Of a DNA stretch of 64,000 nt, positions 50,529-59,223 are shown one piece after another (within the stretch, counting starts at the first letter, position 1; the number at the start of each line of letters is the position of its first letter). The stretch is taken from the NCBI GenBank assembly GCA_017415025.1, contig JAFQJH010000007.1, positions 1-64,000 on the forward strand. Reading direction: 5' to 3'. The stretch comes from Clostridia bacterium. Its GTDB lineage: Bacteria; Bacillota; Clostridia; Oscillospirales; Acutalibacteraceae. The translations under genes and the position numbers were made by a program. The notes below the pieces were generated by a model. That model worked only from the letters and a program-made list of their open reading frames with translations. It had not been told where the DNA came from and did not search any database.

Positions 50529-51053
50529 TTGTATTCAAAGCGAAAAAAGACAATGATAAAGCTCATTCTCTGTGCACTTTTCATTGCGATGCAGGTTGTA
50601 CTGTCACGTTTTTTGTCAATCAATCTGCAGTATCTTAAAATCGGATTTTCGTTCATTCCGCTTATGTTCGCGTCGTATCTCTTCGGCCCTGCGGGCGGAG
50701 TTCTGGTTGCTACGGTCAGCGACCTTATCGGCGCAATCGCTTTTCCGTCAGGTCCGTTCTTCCCGGGCTTTACGGTAACGGCGGCGCTTTCGGGTCTGAT
50801 TTACGGCATTGCTTTCCATAAAAACTGTACGACGTGGAAAATCGTTACGGGTGTTCTGGCGAATGAGTTTTTCTGCAGCGGTATTCTTAACACTCTGTGG
50901 CTCTCAATTATGTATACTTCAGATTTCAGAACGCTGATTGCAACCCGTGTCTGGCAGACGGTTGCTATGGCGATTGTTCAGATTGTTTTTGCAGAAATTT
51001 TCTTTAATCGCCTCAAGGTTGCCAAAAGACTCAAGGCTATGACTACTAAATAA
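50529..51053 (+). CDS. folT: Folate-specific ECF transporter S component FolT
   Basis: A 174-residue membrane protein with about six spans, containing LKIGFSFIPLMFASYLFGPAGG and SDLIGAIAFPSGPFFPGFT, typical of the folate ECF S component. It binds folate and joins the shared ECF energising module encoded elsewhere. The only well-placed ribosome site (GGGAGG at 50515-50520) serves a TTG at 50529; the first ATG (50553) has no such site. A TTG start would give low basal translation. Controlled by the upstream THF riboswitch. Confidence 0.9.
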   Translation: MYSKRKKTMIKLILCALFIAMQVVLSRFLSINLQYLKIGFSFIPLMFASYLFGPAGGVLVATVSDLIGAIAFPSGPFFPGFTVTAALSGLIYGIAFHKNCTTWKIVTGVLANEFFCSGILNTLWLSIMYTSDFRTLIATRVWQTVAMAIVQIVFAEIFFNRLKVAKRLKAMTTK

Positions 51054-51116
51054 AAACTTCACTGTAAATTTTTACAGCTTCACTTTAATCCGTAGGATTG
51101 AAACTTCACAAAAAGG

Positions 51117-51152
51117 AACACCCGAAAAGAATTTTTTTCTTCTTCGGGTGTT
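51117..51152. terminator. Bidirectional terminator between folT and GH27
   Basis: AACACCCGAA/TTCGGGTGTT with inner A/T pairing, flanked by A-rich and T-rich runs. A smaller hairpin CTGTAAA/TTTACAG (51062-51077) precedes it. Confidence 0.85.
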
Positions 51153-51158
51153 TTTCTT

Positions 51159-52466
51159 TTATTTTATAGTAATCTTGAAAAGTCTTGCACCGTGGGGATT
51201 GACCGTTGCGGAAAATTCTCCGTCCGTTACGGTATATTCTTCGTGGAGCCACATATCACGAACGCTGTATTCGACACCGCTGATTGAGATGTCGGTGATA
51301 TCAAAGCTGATTTCGCGCTCCTTGTCATCTGTGTTGAAGAGCGCAACGTATTTACTGCCCTCACCCGAGGATGTCCAGATAATTTCACCCTTGCCGTCAG
51401 TCTCCTCACGGCTGAACTGTCTTGCACCGCTTGAGCTTTTGAGCATATCAATAAGCTCTCTGTTCTGAAGAAGCGAGAGGGTAAACTCATCGTTTTCGCG
51501 CATTTCGCCGCCCATCATAAGCGGTGAGCGGAAGATGCCCCAGAGGGTCATCATCGTTATCTGCTCGTCGTGGGTGAAGCGTGTGTAGCGGTTTCTGTAT
51601 TTTTCAAGCTTTTCGGTAAGCTGTATTCTTCCAATCGGAAGCATATCACAGTCAGGCCATGCGCCCGGCTGAACGTATTCCTGCCAGGCGTAGCAGCGCT
51701 CGAACATTGCGTGGAGCTTGCTCCACTCGTCCCAGAAGTCGCCCGTCATACGCCACATATTTGCGTTAGCCGCAAGATGCTCGTGCTCCCATACGGGTGC
51801 AGGTCCGGGAGAAAGGCTGAGAACCATAGGTCTGCCGCACTTGTCAATAGCCTTGCGGAGCATTTCGATTTCTTCTCTTGCGGAATAGGGGTCGTGAGGG
51901 AAGATTTCCGTGTTTGCGATATCGTCACACTTGATGTAATCAACACCCCAAGAGGCGTAAAGCTCGAAAATAGAATCGTAATATTCCTGTGCGCCCTTTT
52001 TGTGGGTTTCAAGACCGTACATATCGGGATTCCACAGACAAACCGAGGACGGCTTTGCAATGTCTCTTGCCGTTACACCCTCACACTTGATTTTAGTGTT
52101 GCGGTGCGCCGCCTGACGCGGAACACCTCTCATAATATGGATGCCGAATTTAAGACCGAGCGAGTGTATGTAATCCGCAATGGGCTTGAAGCCCTTTCCG
52201 CCTGCCGAAGAGGGGAAGCGCTCAACCGAGGGGATGAGACGCGAATATTCGTCCATACAAAGCTCTGCGAAATAGTGATAATAGAAGCTGTCTGCGGTTG
52301 GCTCTGACCACTGAATGTCGCAGACAACGTATTCCCAGCCGTAGTCCTTCAGGTGCTCTGCCATATAATCGGCATTTGCGAGGAGCTGTTCCTCGTTTAC
52401 TGCCGCGCCGTAGCAGTCCCAGCTGTTCCACCCCATCGGGGGAGTAGGTGCTAATTTTTTGTGCAT
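51159..52466 (-). CDS. GH27-family alpha-galactosidase, probably cytosolic
   Basis: A 435-residue enzyme with the GH27 opening APTPPMGWNSWDCYG. The nucleophile aspartate is in VDYIKCDDIA (near residue 177) and the acid/base aspartate in WRMTGDFWDEW. A C-terminal beta domain completes it. There is no signal peptide, so it should act on imported alpha-galactosides, in contrast to the secreted GH36 enzyme of this window. It follows galU after a hairpin with no clear promoter between, so read-through from galU is possible. AGAGGT upstream. Confidence 0.92.
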   Translation of the reverse strand: MHKKLAPTPPMGWNSWDCYGAAVNEEQLLANADYMAEHLKDYGWEYVVCDIQWSEPTADSFYYHYFAELCMDEYSRLIPSVERFPSSAGGKGFKPIADYIHSLGLKFGIHIMRGVPRQAAHRNTKIKCEGVTARDIAKPSSVCLWNPDMYGLETHKKGAQEYYDSIFELYASWGVDYIKCDDIANTEIFPHDPYSAREEIEMLRKAIDKCGRPMVLSLSPGPAPVWEHEHLAANANMWRMTGDFWDEWSKLHAMFERCYAWQEYVQPGAWPDCDMLPIGRIQLTEKLEKYRNRYTRFTHDEQITMMTLWGIFRSPLMMGGEMRENDEFTLSLLQNRELIDMLKSSSGARQFSREETDGKGEIIWTSSGEGSKYVALFNTDDKEREISFDITDISISGVEYSVRDMWLHEEYTVTDGEFSATVNPHGARLFKITIK

Positions 52467-52488
52467 ATAAATCTACCTCTTGATAAAA

Positions 52489-52514
52489 TGGCACACTCCT
52501 CGCGAAGTGTGCCA
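52489..52514 (-). terminator. Terminator after galU, possibly partial
   Basis: Minus-strand stem TGGCACACT/AGTGTGCCA with an 8-nt loop, then TTTTATC. Confidence 0.75.
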
Positions 52515-52528
52515 CAGTTATGTTCAAA

Positions 52529-53416
52529 TTAAAGCTGTGAAGCAAGATCCTTGATGTAAGCCTTGAAGTCCTCGCCGATTTCGTGGTGGTTGAGAGCAAC
52601 CTCACAGTTAGCCTTCATAATGCCGAGCTTGTTACCCATATCGTAACGGATGCCGTCAAAATCAAGAGCAAGAAGGTTACCTTCCTTACCGAGACGAGTA
52701 AGAGTATCTGTGAAGTAGAGCTCTTCGCCTTCGGGAGTGTTAGCAAGGTCTTCTGCAAGGTAATCGAATACCTGCGGAGGAGCAACAACTCGACCGAGGA
52801 TTGAGTAGCAGGACATAATCTGGTCGTCTGTCGGCTTCTCGATGATGTTGTGAACATCCATAACCTTTTCGTTATCCTCGTGGTGAGTGATGTCGAGTGA
52901 GCAGTACTTTGAAACGTCCTTTCTCGGCACTTCCTTAACGCCTACAACACCCTTGCCTGTCTGCTCGTAGATGTCAACAAGCTGCTTTGTAACGGGATAT
53001 TCGTCGTTGATGATAACGTCGTCACCGTAGAGGATTGCGAAGGGCTCGTTGCCTACAAAGCTCTTTGCGCACATAATAGCGTGGCCGAGACCCTTTGTTT
53101 CCTTCTGACGGATGAAATAAACGTTTGCAATATTTGAGCAAGCGAGAACGTCCTCATAAAGATCCTTCTTTGAGGGATTCTTTGAAAGCTTGTCTTCAAG
53201 CTCGTAGCTGTGGTCAAAGTGGTCCTCGATAACACCCTTACCGCGGTTCGTGATGATGAGGATATCCTCAATACCTGCAGCTGCAGCCTCTTCAACAATG
53301 TACTGGATAGCCGGCTTGTCAACGATGTTGAGCATTTCCTTCGGCACTGCCTTTGATGCGGGCAGAACTCTTGTACCGAGACCTGCTGCGGGGATAATAG
53401 CCTTTTTGATTTTCAT
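52529..53416 (-). CDS. galU: UTP-glucose-1-phosphate uridylyltransferase
   Basis: A 295-residue GalU: KAIIPAAGLGTRVLPASKAVPKEML split around the nucleotide motif (residues 6-28), KPAIQYIVEEA, GLGHAIMCAKSFVGNEPFAILYGDDVI and the ending with DGIRYDMGNK. It makes UDP-glucose for cell-wall glycans and galactose metabolism. GGAGGAG precedes the ATG, and the gene lies 25 bases after a RING-like membrane protein gene on the same strand. Confidence 0.95.
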   Translation of the reverse strand: MKIKKAIIPAAGLGTRVLPASKAVPKEMLNIVDKPAIQYIVEEAAAAGIEDILIITNRGKGVIEDHFDHSYELEDKLSKNPSKKDLYEDVLACSNIANVYFIRQKETKGLGHAIMCAKSFVGNEPFAILYGDDVIINDEYPVTKQLVDIYEQTGKGVVGVKEVPRKDVSKYCSLDITHHEDNEKVMDVHNIIEKPTDDQIMSCYSILGRVVAPPQVFDYLAEDLANTPEGEELYFTDTLTRLGKEGNLLALDFDGIRYDMGNKLGIMKANCEVALNHHEIGEDFKAYIKDLASQL

Positions 53417-53441
53417 TGTAAACTCCTCCTATAAACAATAG

Positions 53442-54410
53442 TTATATAAAGTTTTTAATAACAGACATAATTACAGAGGGCAGATAGCTTTCTGCCATAA
53501 GAGCCGCAAAGCCGGCAAAAATCGAAACACCGCCGCGGCGAAGAAGTGAATACCGTTGGATATTCGGGTCACTCGTTGCTCTTTTTGCAATTCTTATATC
53601 ATCAAGCATCTTGTTGCGGTAAAGGCTGTTTGCCATAATTGCCGCGGCAAGACTCGGGATAACGAAGGTGGCAAGGTAGTAGATTGCCGTTGCGGGTGCA
53701 ACCTTCACAAATTCGGCAAAGGCGGCATCAAGCGCGGTGTCGAGTGCCGCTTCGTTTTCCGCACTGCTGTCCTCCATATATGCGGAGACGGCCTCTCTGT
53801 ATTCCGTAAAAGCGGCTGTATAAGCCTCCGCATTTTCACTGATAATATTTGTGAAGGGAGTTACCATAAGCGTTGCCGCAATAACAAACGTCAGGAAGAA
53901 CGCGCCTGCTTTGTAAAGCTTGCGGTAGAAGAACCACGCAGGGGTGAAGAAGAATGCGCCCCAGTTCCAGGAAATAAAATTCTTTTTGTGCTCATTCTTC
54001 ATAAATTTTTTGATGTATTTGTTCGCATTTATCTGCAGATAAGTCAGAGCCTCTCTGATCCTTATTCCGTTGAACTCCTTGCTTGTGCTGACCGTTCTGC
54101 CGTCAATGACAATCGACTGAGCATTGAACATCGGCAACGCAACCTCGGGGATTCCGCCGTCAGGGTTGAGTATCGGCGCGGAATTGCCGGTTGCTTCTGC
54201 GGTCTTGGGAGGCTCTTCGGGCTTGATGTTTTCCTTCTGCCAATCAAAGCCCTCCGCGTGCAGATGTGCGTTCACGCAGGCATTATTCTTATTGTAGCAT
54301 TCTCTGTGCTGGGGTGTACCGCATTCGGGGCAGACAACAATGTCCTCTCCCTCGTTCATAATTTCGGCACAGCCGTCACAAATTTTTCCGTCAAAAAACA
54401 ATTTTCTCAC
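53442..54410 (-). CDS. RING-finger-like and DUF2628 membrane protein
   Basis: A ~322-residue protein. Residues ~10-55 hold a zinc-binding cluster of the RING/PHD-like kind (CDGCAEI, CPECGTPQHRECY, then CVNAHLH). A proline-rich linker and a helical part follow. From ~145 the DUF2628-type segment begins (NFISWNWGAFFFTPAWFFYRKLY), with about four spans afterwards. Such proteins are common in Clostridia with no known function. The start is uncertain: GTG at 54410 or TTG at 54413 or 54398; GGTGAG fits the last. TATAAT with an extended -10 lies at 54435-54440 (minus). Co-transcribed with galU. Confidence 0.72.
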   Translation of the reverse strand: MRKLFFDGKICDGCAEIMNEGEDIVVCPECGTPQHRECYNKNNACVNAHLHAEGFDWQKENIKPEEPPKTAEATGNSAPILNPDGGIPEVALPMFNAQSIVIDGRTVSTSKEFNGIRIREALTYLQINANKYIKKFMKNEHKKNFISWNWGAFFFTPAWFFYRKLYKAGAFFLTFVIAATLMVTPFTNIISENAEAYTAAFTEYREAVSAYMEDSSAENEAALDTALDAAFAEFVKVAPATAIYYLATFVIPSLAAAIMANSLYRNKMLDDIRIAKRATSDPNIQRYSLLRRGGVSIFAGFAALMAESYLPSVIMSVIKNFI

Positions 54411-54503
54411 CAATCTGTAAATTTTTACATCTATATTATATCACAACATTTTACAATAGTGTAGAGTATTTTTGAATATTTTTGAAACAAATTAAAACAA
54501 TTC

Positions 54504-54532
54504 TTTACATAAGGAAAATTTTACTGTATAAT
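54504..54532 (+). promoter_or_regulatory. Promoter of prfB
   Basis: TTTACA (54504-54509), 17 bp, TATAAT (54527-54532), extended -10 TG. Confidence 0.85.
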
Positions 54533-54567
54533 TATGGAGTTAAAATATGTACTCGGAGAGGTATAGT

Positions 54568-55686
54568 ATGGTACAGTTTGAAGAATTAAGACTGAATTTG
54601 CTCGGTTACGAGGATAAACTCAAGGAGCTCGGCGAGGCTCTCGGTCTTGAAGAGATGAAAGCGGAGGTTGCTTCCCTTGAGGAAAAAACAGCGCAGGACG
54701 GCTTCTGGGACGATATTGCAAACACGCAGGTTGTTCTGCAGAAGATTGCCGCGCTCAAAAACAAAATTTCAAAATACGAGAATCTTAAAGCATCGTTTGA
54801 GGATAATCTTACAATGATTGAGCTTTCAAACGAGGAAGAGGATCTCGATATGCTCGATGAGTGTCAGTCGAGCGTTGATGATTTTGTAAAGGAACTCGAC
54901 AAGCAGACGTTGAGCACTCTTCTTTCGGGCGAATATGATGCCAAGAACGCTGTTCTCACCTTCCATGCAGGTGCAGGCGGAACAGAGGCGCAGGACTGGA
55001 ATCAGATGCTTGTCAGAATGTATATGCGTTGGGGCGAGCAGCACGGCTTTAAGGTAAGTATGATTGACTTCCTTGACGGTGATGAGGCAGGTCTCAAGTC
55101 TGCTGTTCTCCGTATTGAGGGCGAAAACGCTTACGGCTATATGAAGAGTGAGGCAGGCGTTCACCGTCTTGTCCGCGTTTCTCCGTTCGACTCCTCGGGA
55201 AGAAGACACACTTCATTTGCTTCTCTTGAGGTTATGCCCGAAATCGACGATACAATTGAGGTCAACATCAGCCCCGACGATATCAAGATGGAGGTTTACC
55301 GCGCATCAGGTGCAGGCGGACAGAAGGTTAATAAGACCTCATCCGCAGTCCGTCTTATTCATATCCCGACTAACATCGTTGTTTCCTGTCAGGTTGAAAG
55401 AAGCCAGCATCAGAACCGAGAGGTTGCTATGCGTATGCTCAAGTCAAAGCTTCTTGAAATCAAGGAAAGAGAGCATCTTGATAAGATTGAAGACATCAAG
55501 GGCGAGCAGAAGGAAATCGGCTGGGGCAGCCAGATCCGTTCTTACGTCTTTATGCCGTATACACTCGCAAAGGATCACCGCACAGGCTACGAAATGGGTA
55601 ATATCAATGCGGTTATGGACGGCGACATCGACGGCTTTATCAACGCTTACTTAAAGCAGATTTCACTTTCCGAGCTTAACAAATAA
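54568..55686 (+). CDS. prfB: Peptide chain release factor 2
   Basis: A 372-residue RF2 with the stop-codon-reading motif SPF (RVSPFDSSGRRHTSF) and the catalytic GGQ at residues 250-252 (SGAGGQKVNKTSS). The start at 54568 has GGAGAGG upstream. The frame is continuous through the position where many prfB genes carry an in-frame TGA and a +1 frameshift, so this copy lacks that autoregulatory device. A cyclase gene follows after 21 bases. Confidence 0.95.
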   Translation: MVQFEELRLNLLGYEDKLKELGEALGLEEMKAEVASLEEKTAQDGFWDDIANTQVVLQKIAALKNKISKYENLKASFEDNLTMIELSNEEEDLDMLDECQSSVDDFVKELDKQTLSTLLSGEYDAKNAVLTFHAGAGGTEAQDWNQMLVRMYMRWGEQHGFKVSMIDFLDGDEAGLKSAVLRIEGENAYGYMKSEAGVHRLVRVSPFDSSGRRHTSFASLEVMPEIDDTIEVNISPDDIKMEVYRASGAGGQKVNKTSSAVRLIHIPTNIVVSCQVERSQHQNREVAMRMLKSKLLEIKEREHLDKIEDIKGEQKEIGWGSQIRSYVFMPYTLAKDHRTGYEMGNINAVMDGDIDGFINAYLKQISLSELNK

Positions 55687-55707
55687 AAATATCAGGGATG
55701 TTGTATT

Positions 55708-56313
55708 ATGAACATTGTTGACATTTCAAGACCGTTGCTGACGACAATCGAATATCCGGGCGACCCCGAAACTAGGCTGGACACGGTGCAGAGCATCGAA
55801 AAAGGTGATGCGTGCAACCTGTCGGCTGTTTATGCCTGCGTTCATACGGCGACTCACGCCGATGCGCCCTGCCATTTCCTCGAGGGCGGAGAGACGATTG
55901 AAGAGGCTGACCTTAACAAGTATATCGGTCAGTGTACGGTTATCGAGGTTCCCCCGGGAGTTATCACGGGCGAGTACGTCAACAAATATTTCCCGAAGCA
56001 TTGCACAAGACTTCTCATAAAGGGTGACGGACAGTCGTTCTTTATGGAGAGTGCTGCTTACGAGGCGGTCGATACGGGCATCTGCCTTATCGGCACGGAT
56101 GCTGACTCAATCGGCAAGGAGGGCAATCAGCTGAAGCCGCACAAGGCTTTTTTGCAGAACGGTGTTGCCATTCTTGAAAATCTCGACTTGTCCGAGGTTG
56201 AGCCGGGCGACTATTACCTCGTTGCACTTCCCGTAAAAATGGGTGCTATCGACGGTGCGCCCGTCAGAGCGGTGCTTATTGACGACTATATTTTATGGAA
56301 CAGACTGCACTGA
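55708..56313 (+). CDS. Cyclase-family metal-dependent hydrolase (kynurenine formamidase-like)
   Basis: A 201-residue protein with the family metal motif H-x-A-T-H-x-D-A-P-x-H (HTATHADAPCHF, about residues 48-59) and a later GTDADSIG. Relatives hydrolyse N-formylkynurenine or other amides and lactones. No kynurenine-pathway gene is nearby, so the substrate is open. It lies in a run prfB, cyclase, sugar transferase with short gaps, suggesting one transcript. Confidence 0.87.
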   Translation: MNIVDISRPLLTTIEYPGDPETRLDTVQSIEKGDACNLSAVYACVHTATHADAPCHFLEGGETIEEADLNKYIGQCTVIEVPPGVITGEYVNKYFPKHCTRLLIKGDGQSFFMESAAYEAVDTGICLIGTDADSIGKEGNQLKPHKAFLQNGVAILENLDLSEVEPGDYYLVALPVKMGAIDGAPVRAVLIDDYILWNRLH

Positions 56314-56327
56314 ACGGAGGTGCACGG

Positions 56328-56900
56328 GTGAAGAGGATTTTTGATTTTGTTGCAAGCCTTTTTGCGGTGATTTTACTTTCTCCGCTTTTTCTTGTTGTTT
56401 CAATTTTAATTCTTGTGACCGACGGCTCGCCCGTACTTTTCAGACAGGAGAGAGTCGGCAAGGACAATAAAATTTTCACTGTCTACAAATTCCGCACTAT
56501 GCGCAACGGCACGGGCGACATCGCAACGTCCGAGCTTTCGGATGCAGACGAAAAGATTACAAAAACGGGCAGATTTCTGCGAATGACGAGCATTGACGAG
56601 CTGCCGCAGCTTTTCAACATTCTTAACGGAACAATGAGCATCGTCGGTCCTCGTCCGCTTATTCCTGCGGAAAAGGAAATCCGTGAGCTCCGCGAGCAGT
56701 ACGGAGTTTATAACGTTCTCCCCGGCATCACGGGATATGCCCAGATTAACGGCAGAGATAACATTGACGACAAAACAAAAGCCCTGCTCGACAAGGAATA
56801 TGTCGAAAAACAGAGCTTTAAGTTCGATATGGAAATTATTTTCAAAACCTTTATCAAGGTTATAAAGCGCTCGGATATCAAGGATACCGAGGAGCTTTAA
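56328..56900 (+). CDS. Undecaprenyl-phosphate sugar-1-phosphate transferase
   Basis: A 190-residue bacterial sugar transferase (the catalytic core of WbaP/WcaJ/PglC). It has one N-terminal hydrophobic segment (~8-30), then FRQERVGKDNKIFTVYKFRTM, LRMTSIDELPQLFNIL and SIVGPRPL. It would load the first sugar phosphate onto the lipid carrier for a surface polysaccharide or glycoprotein. GTG at 56328 is preferred because ACGGAGG lies seven bases upstream; the ATG at 56295 is inside the cyclase gene. Its end overlaps the convergent vanY gene by four bases. Confidence 0.9.
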   Translation: MKRIFDFVASLFAVILLSPLFLVVSILILVTDGSPVLFRQERVGKDNKIFTVYKFRTMRNGTGDIATSELSDADEKITKTGRFLRMTSIDELPQLFNILNGTMSIVGPRPLIPAEKEIRELREQYGVYNVLPGITGYAQINGRDNIDDKTKALLDKEYVEKQSFKFDMEIIFKTFIKVIKRSDIKDTEEL

Positions 56901-57775
56901 GCAAGACCTAAATACTCCTCGAGCGTTACGCCCTTGGCTTTGATGTCCTTTGCGGTGTCAATGCCGACGAAACGGTAATGCCACGGCTCATAGACAACGC
57001 CTGTAATTTCCCTTGATTTTGCATCCTTGGGATAGCGGAGGATAAAGCCGTAGTTTGCCGCGTTTTTGCTGAGCCACTCGAATTCCTTTGAGTTTTCAAA
57101 GCTTTCCGAAAGTGAACAGATATCCATAGCAAGACCTGCGTTGTGCTCGCTCGAGCCGGGAACCATAATTACCGTTGCGGCTTTGATTGTAGCTTCCTTG
57201 CGGTCAAGTCCCGCTTTCATATTCTGCGCAATGCGGTTTTCGAAATTGTTTGTCTGTCTCTCGTAAGAGCGGTAGCCCGAAACGGGAGTGAGTGTAATTC
57301 CGTCAGCCTTGGCGGCATCATACATTGCCTGGTAGTACGGCGCAACTCTGTAATCGAGCATAACGTCCGTGCCCTTTACCGCCTCGGCAAGAGTCGGCTT
57401 ATAGTTTTTCGGAAGAGAGTATTTTCCGTTGACGATGAATTTTGAAAGGTCAACGTTTACGTCCGTGATTTCGGGCATAAAGCCTGCATAGGCATAAGGG
57501 TATTTGTCGCTGTCAACGGGAGGCTGTGTTGATGATGTTGTATCATCGGGCTCCGATGACTGCTGCGACATTGATGAAGAAGATGTACTCTGCGTGTCTG
57601 TCACCTCTGAAGAGCTCTGGGAATCCTGCGAGGAGGTTGTGCTGTCAGGGTCGGGAGTATTCTTATACTTCTGGTGGGTTATTACCGCACCGCCGACGAC
57701 CGTTATCGTGATGATTATCAGCACCGCCTGAACAACAATCGTGCGGATAACCTTTGCTGTCATTTTTTTATTCAT
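56897..57775 (-). CDS. VanY-family D-alanyl-D-alanine carboxypeptidase
   Basis: A 292-residue protein: membrane anchor at ~8-30, a Ser/Thr/Asp-rich low-complexity spacer (~38-90), and an outside peptidase domain with the zinc motifs GSSEHNAGLAMDI and EPWHYRFVG. It trims the terminal D-alanine of cell-wall peptides. VanY homologues are common housekeeping enzymes and no van cluster is present, so vancomycin resistance is not implied. Transcribed from a consensus-like promoter; ends convergent and overlapping with the sugar transferase. Confidence 0.9.
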   Translation of the reverse strand: MNKKMTAKVIRTIVVQAVLIIITITVVGGAVITHQKYKNTPDPDSTTSSQDSQSSSEVTDTQSTSSSSMSQQSSEPDDTTSSTQPPVDSDKYPYAYAGFMPEITDVNVDLSKFIVNGKYSLPKNYKPTLAEAVKGTDVMLDYRVAPYYQAMYDAAKADGITLTPVSGYRSYERQTNNFENRIAQNMKAGLDRKEATIKAATVIMVPGSSEHNAGLAMDICSLSESFENSKEFEWLSKNAANYGFILRYPKDAKSREITGVVYEPWHYRFVGIDTAKDIKAKGVTLEEYLGLA

Positions 57776-57824
57776 AATCTCAATCCTTAGCTTTATAATA
57801 CTGCGGAAAATATCCGCTTAATAT

Positions 57825-57853
57825 ATTCTATTCAGTATTTCTGATATTGTCAA
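57825..57853 (-). promoter_or_regulatory. Promoter of the vanY-like gene
   Basis: Minus strand TTGACA (57848-57853), 17 bp, TAGAAT (57825-57830). Confidence 0.85.
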
Positions 57854-57894
57854 GAAAGAAGACGAAAACTTTTTAAGAAAGGAATGGTTACACA

Positions 57895-59142
57895 ATGAAA
57901 CCGAGTGAAAGTGTCGCAAGATACGATTCCGAAGTAAGACTTTACACCAACTATGCAATCAAGCACATCAAGACAATGTGCAAAAGCTTCGGCCCGCGCC
58001 CCGTCGGCAGTGAGGCAGAGCTCAAGGCGCAGGATTATCTTGCAAAGGAGCTTGAAACAACCTGTGACAGCGTCCTTAAAGAGGAGTACAAGTGCTCCGA
58101 CAAGGCATTTATGTCCTGGGTTCCGATTGGTGCGGTGCTCCTCATCCTCTCGGCGGCTTTATTTACATTAGGCATTCCCGTTGCTTCTCTTGTTATAGGC
58201 TGTGTGACTCTTTTCCTCATCCTTGCAGAGTTCATTTTCTACAAGCCCGTGCTTGATATATTCTTCCCGAAGAAAAACTCGGTGAACGTTACTGGTATCC
58301 GCAAGGCTTCGGGCGAGACGAAGAGAAGAATCATCTTCTCGGGTCACGTTGACTCGGCTTTCGAATGGACGTACACCTACCACGGCGGCAGACCCGTTGT
58401 TGCAGGTATTATCGTAACGGCTGTTATTGCAGTGCTCCTGAGCATCGGCGGCGGTATTTACGGAATTATCGCAGGTGACGGCATTGTCTGGACAGATGAC
58501 AACCTTGCGCTCAAGATTATAGCTGTTGTAATGTATGTAACAGTTCCCATAATGGCTGCGGCAATTTTCTTCTGCAACTACAAGCTTCCCGTAACGGGTG
58601 CGAACGACGACCTTTCGGGCTGTATGGTTTCTGCGGCAGTGCTCAAATTTATGGATGCAAATAATATCCGCTTTGAAAACACAGAGGTTGTTGCACTTAT
58701 GGCAGGCGGCGAAGAAGCAGGTCTTCGCGGTTCAAAGGCTTGGGCAAAGGCTCACGCTTACGAGATGAAGGCTGACGGCGTTGAAACGGTATTTGTTTCC
58801 TTTGACACAATCCGCGAAATCGACTTTATGGCGATTTACGATAAGGATATGACAGGTATGGTCAAGAATGACAAGCGTGTTGCGGCACTGCTTCAGCAGG
58901 CGGCAAAGAACGTCGGTCACGACGTACCCGTAAAGGCAATTGAGCTCGGCTCAACGGATGCCGCCGCAATGTCGCAGGCAGGTATCCCCGCATCAGCATT
59001 TACGGCTATGGATCCTTCACCGGCCAGATACTACCATACCCGCCTTGATACCGAGGACAATCTTGACCCAAAGATGCTCGAAACGGGCCTTAAAATTGCT
59101 CTTGAAACAGCATTTTTGTTCGATGAGCAGGGAATTTCATAA
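57895..59142 (+). CDS. M28-family metallopeptidase with inserted membrane helices
   Basis: A 415-residue protein of the M28 aminopeptidase kind. Metal-site motifs are present: His151/Asp153 (SGHVDSA), Asp238-Asp239 (GANDDLSG), Glu273-Glu274 (GGEEAGLRG) and a histidine in RYYHTRLDT. Two pairs of membrane spans interrupt the fold: ~74-93 and ~95-116 before the first motif, ~166-190 and ~205-227 between the first and second motifs. Typical M28 enzymes are soluble. Both catalytic halves should lie on the same side. Substrate unknown. AAGGAATGG precedes the ATG. Confidence 0.85.
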   Translation: MKPSESVARYDSEVRLYTNYAIKHIKTMCKSFGPRPVGSEAELKAQDYLAKELETTCDSVLKEEYKCSDKAFMSWVPIGAVLLILSAALFTLGIPVASLVIGCVTLFLILAEFIFYKPVLDIFFPKKNSVNVTGIRKASGETKRRIIFSGHVDSAFEWTYTYHGGRPVVAGIIVTAVIAVLLSIGGGIYGIIAGDGIVWTDDNLALKIIAVVMYVTVPIMAAAIFFCNYKLPVTGANDDLSGCMVSAAVLKFMDANNIRFENTEVVALMAGGEEAGLRGSKAWAKAHAYEMKADGVETVFVSFDTIREIDFMAIYDKDMTGMVKNDKRVAALLQQAAKNVGHDVPVKAIELGSTDAAAMSQAGIPASAFTAMDPSPARYYHTRLDTEDNLDPKMLETGLKIALETAFLFDEQGIS

Positions 59143-59157
59143 ATTTTACAAAAAGTA

Positions 59158-59186
59158 TTGGCTTTTTAAAAAAATTATGATATAAT
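59158..59186 (+). promoter_or_regulatory. Promoter of the lipoprotein gene at 59224
   Basis: TTGGCT (59158-59163), 17 bp, TATAAT (59181-59186). Confidence 0.7.
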
Positions 59187-59223
59187 TCACAATATACCTA
59201 ATCTATTAAGGAGTGGATTGCGC

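Noticed and set aside
56897-57775. Vancomycin-resistance gene
   Set aside because: VanY-type carboxypeptidases are common cell-wall enzymes, and no vanH, vanA/B, vanX or vanRS genes are present.
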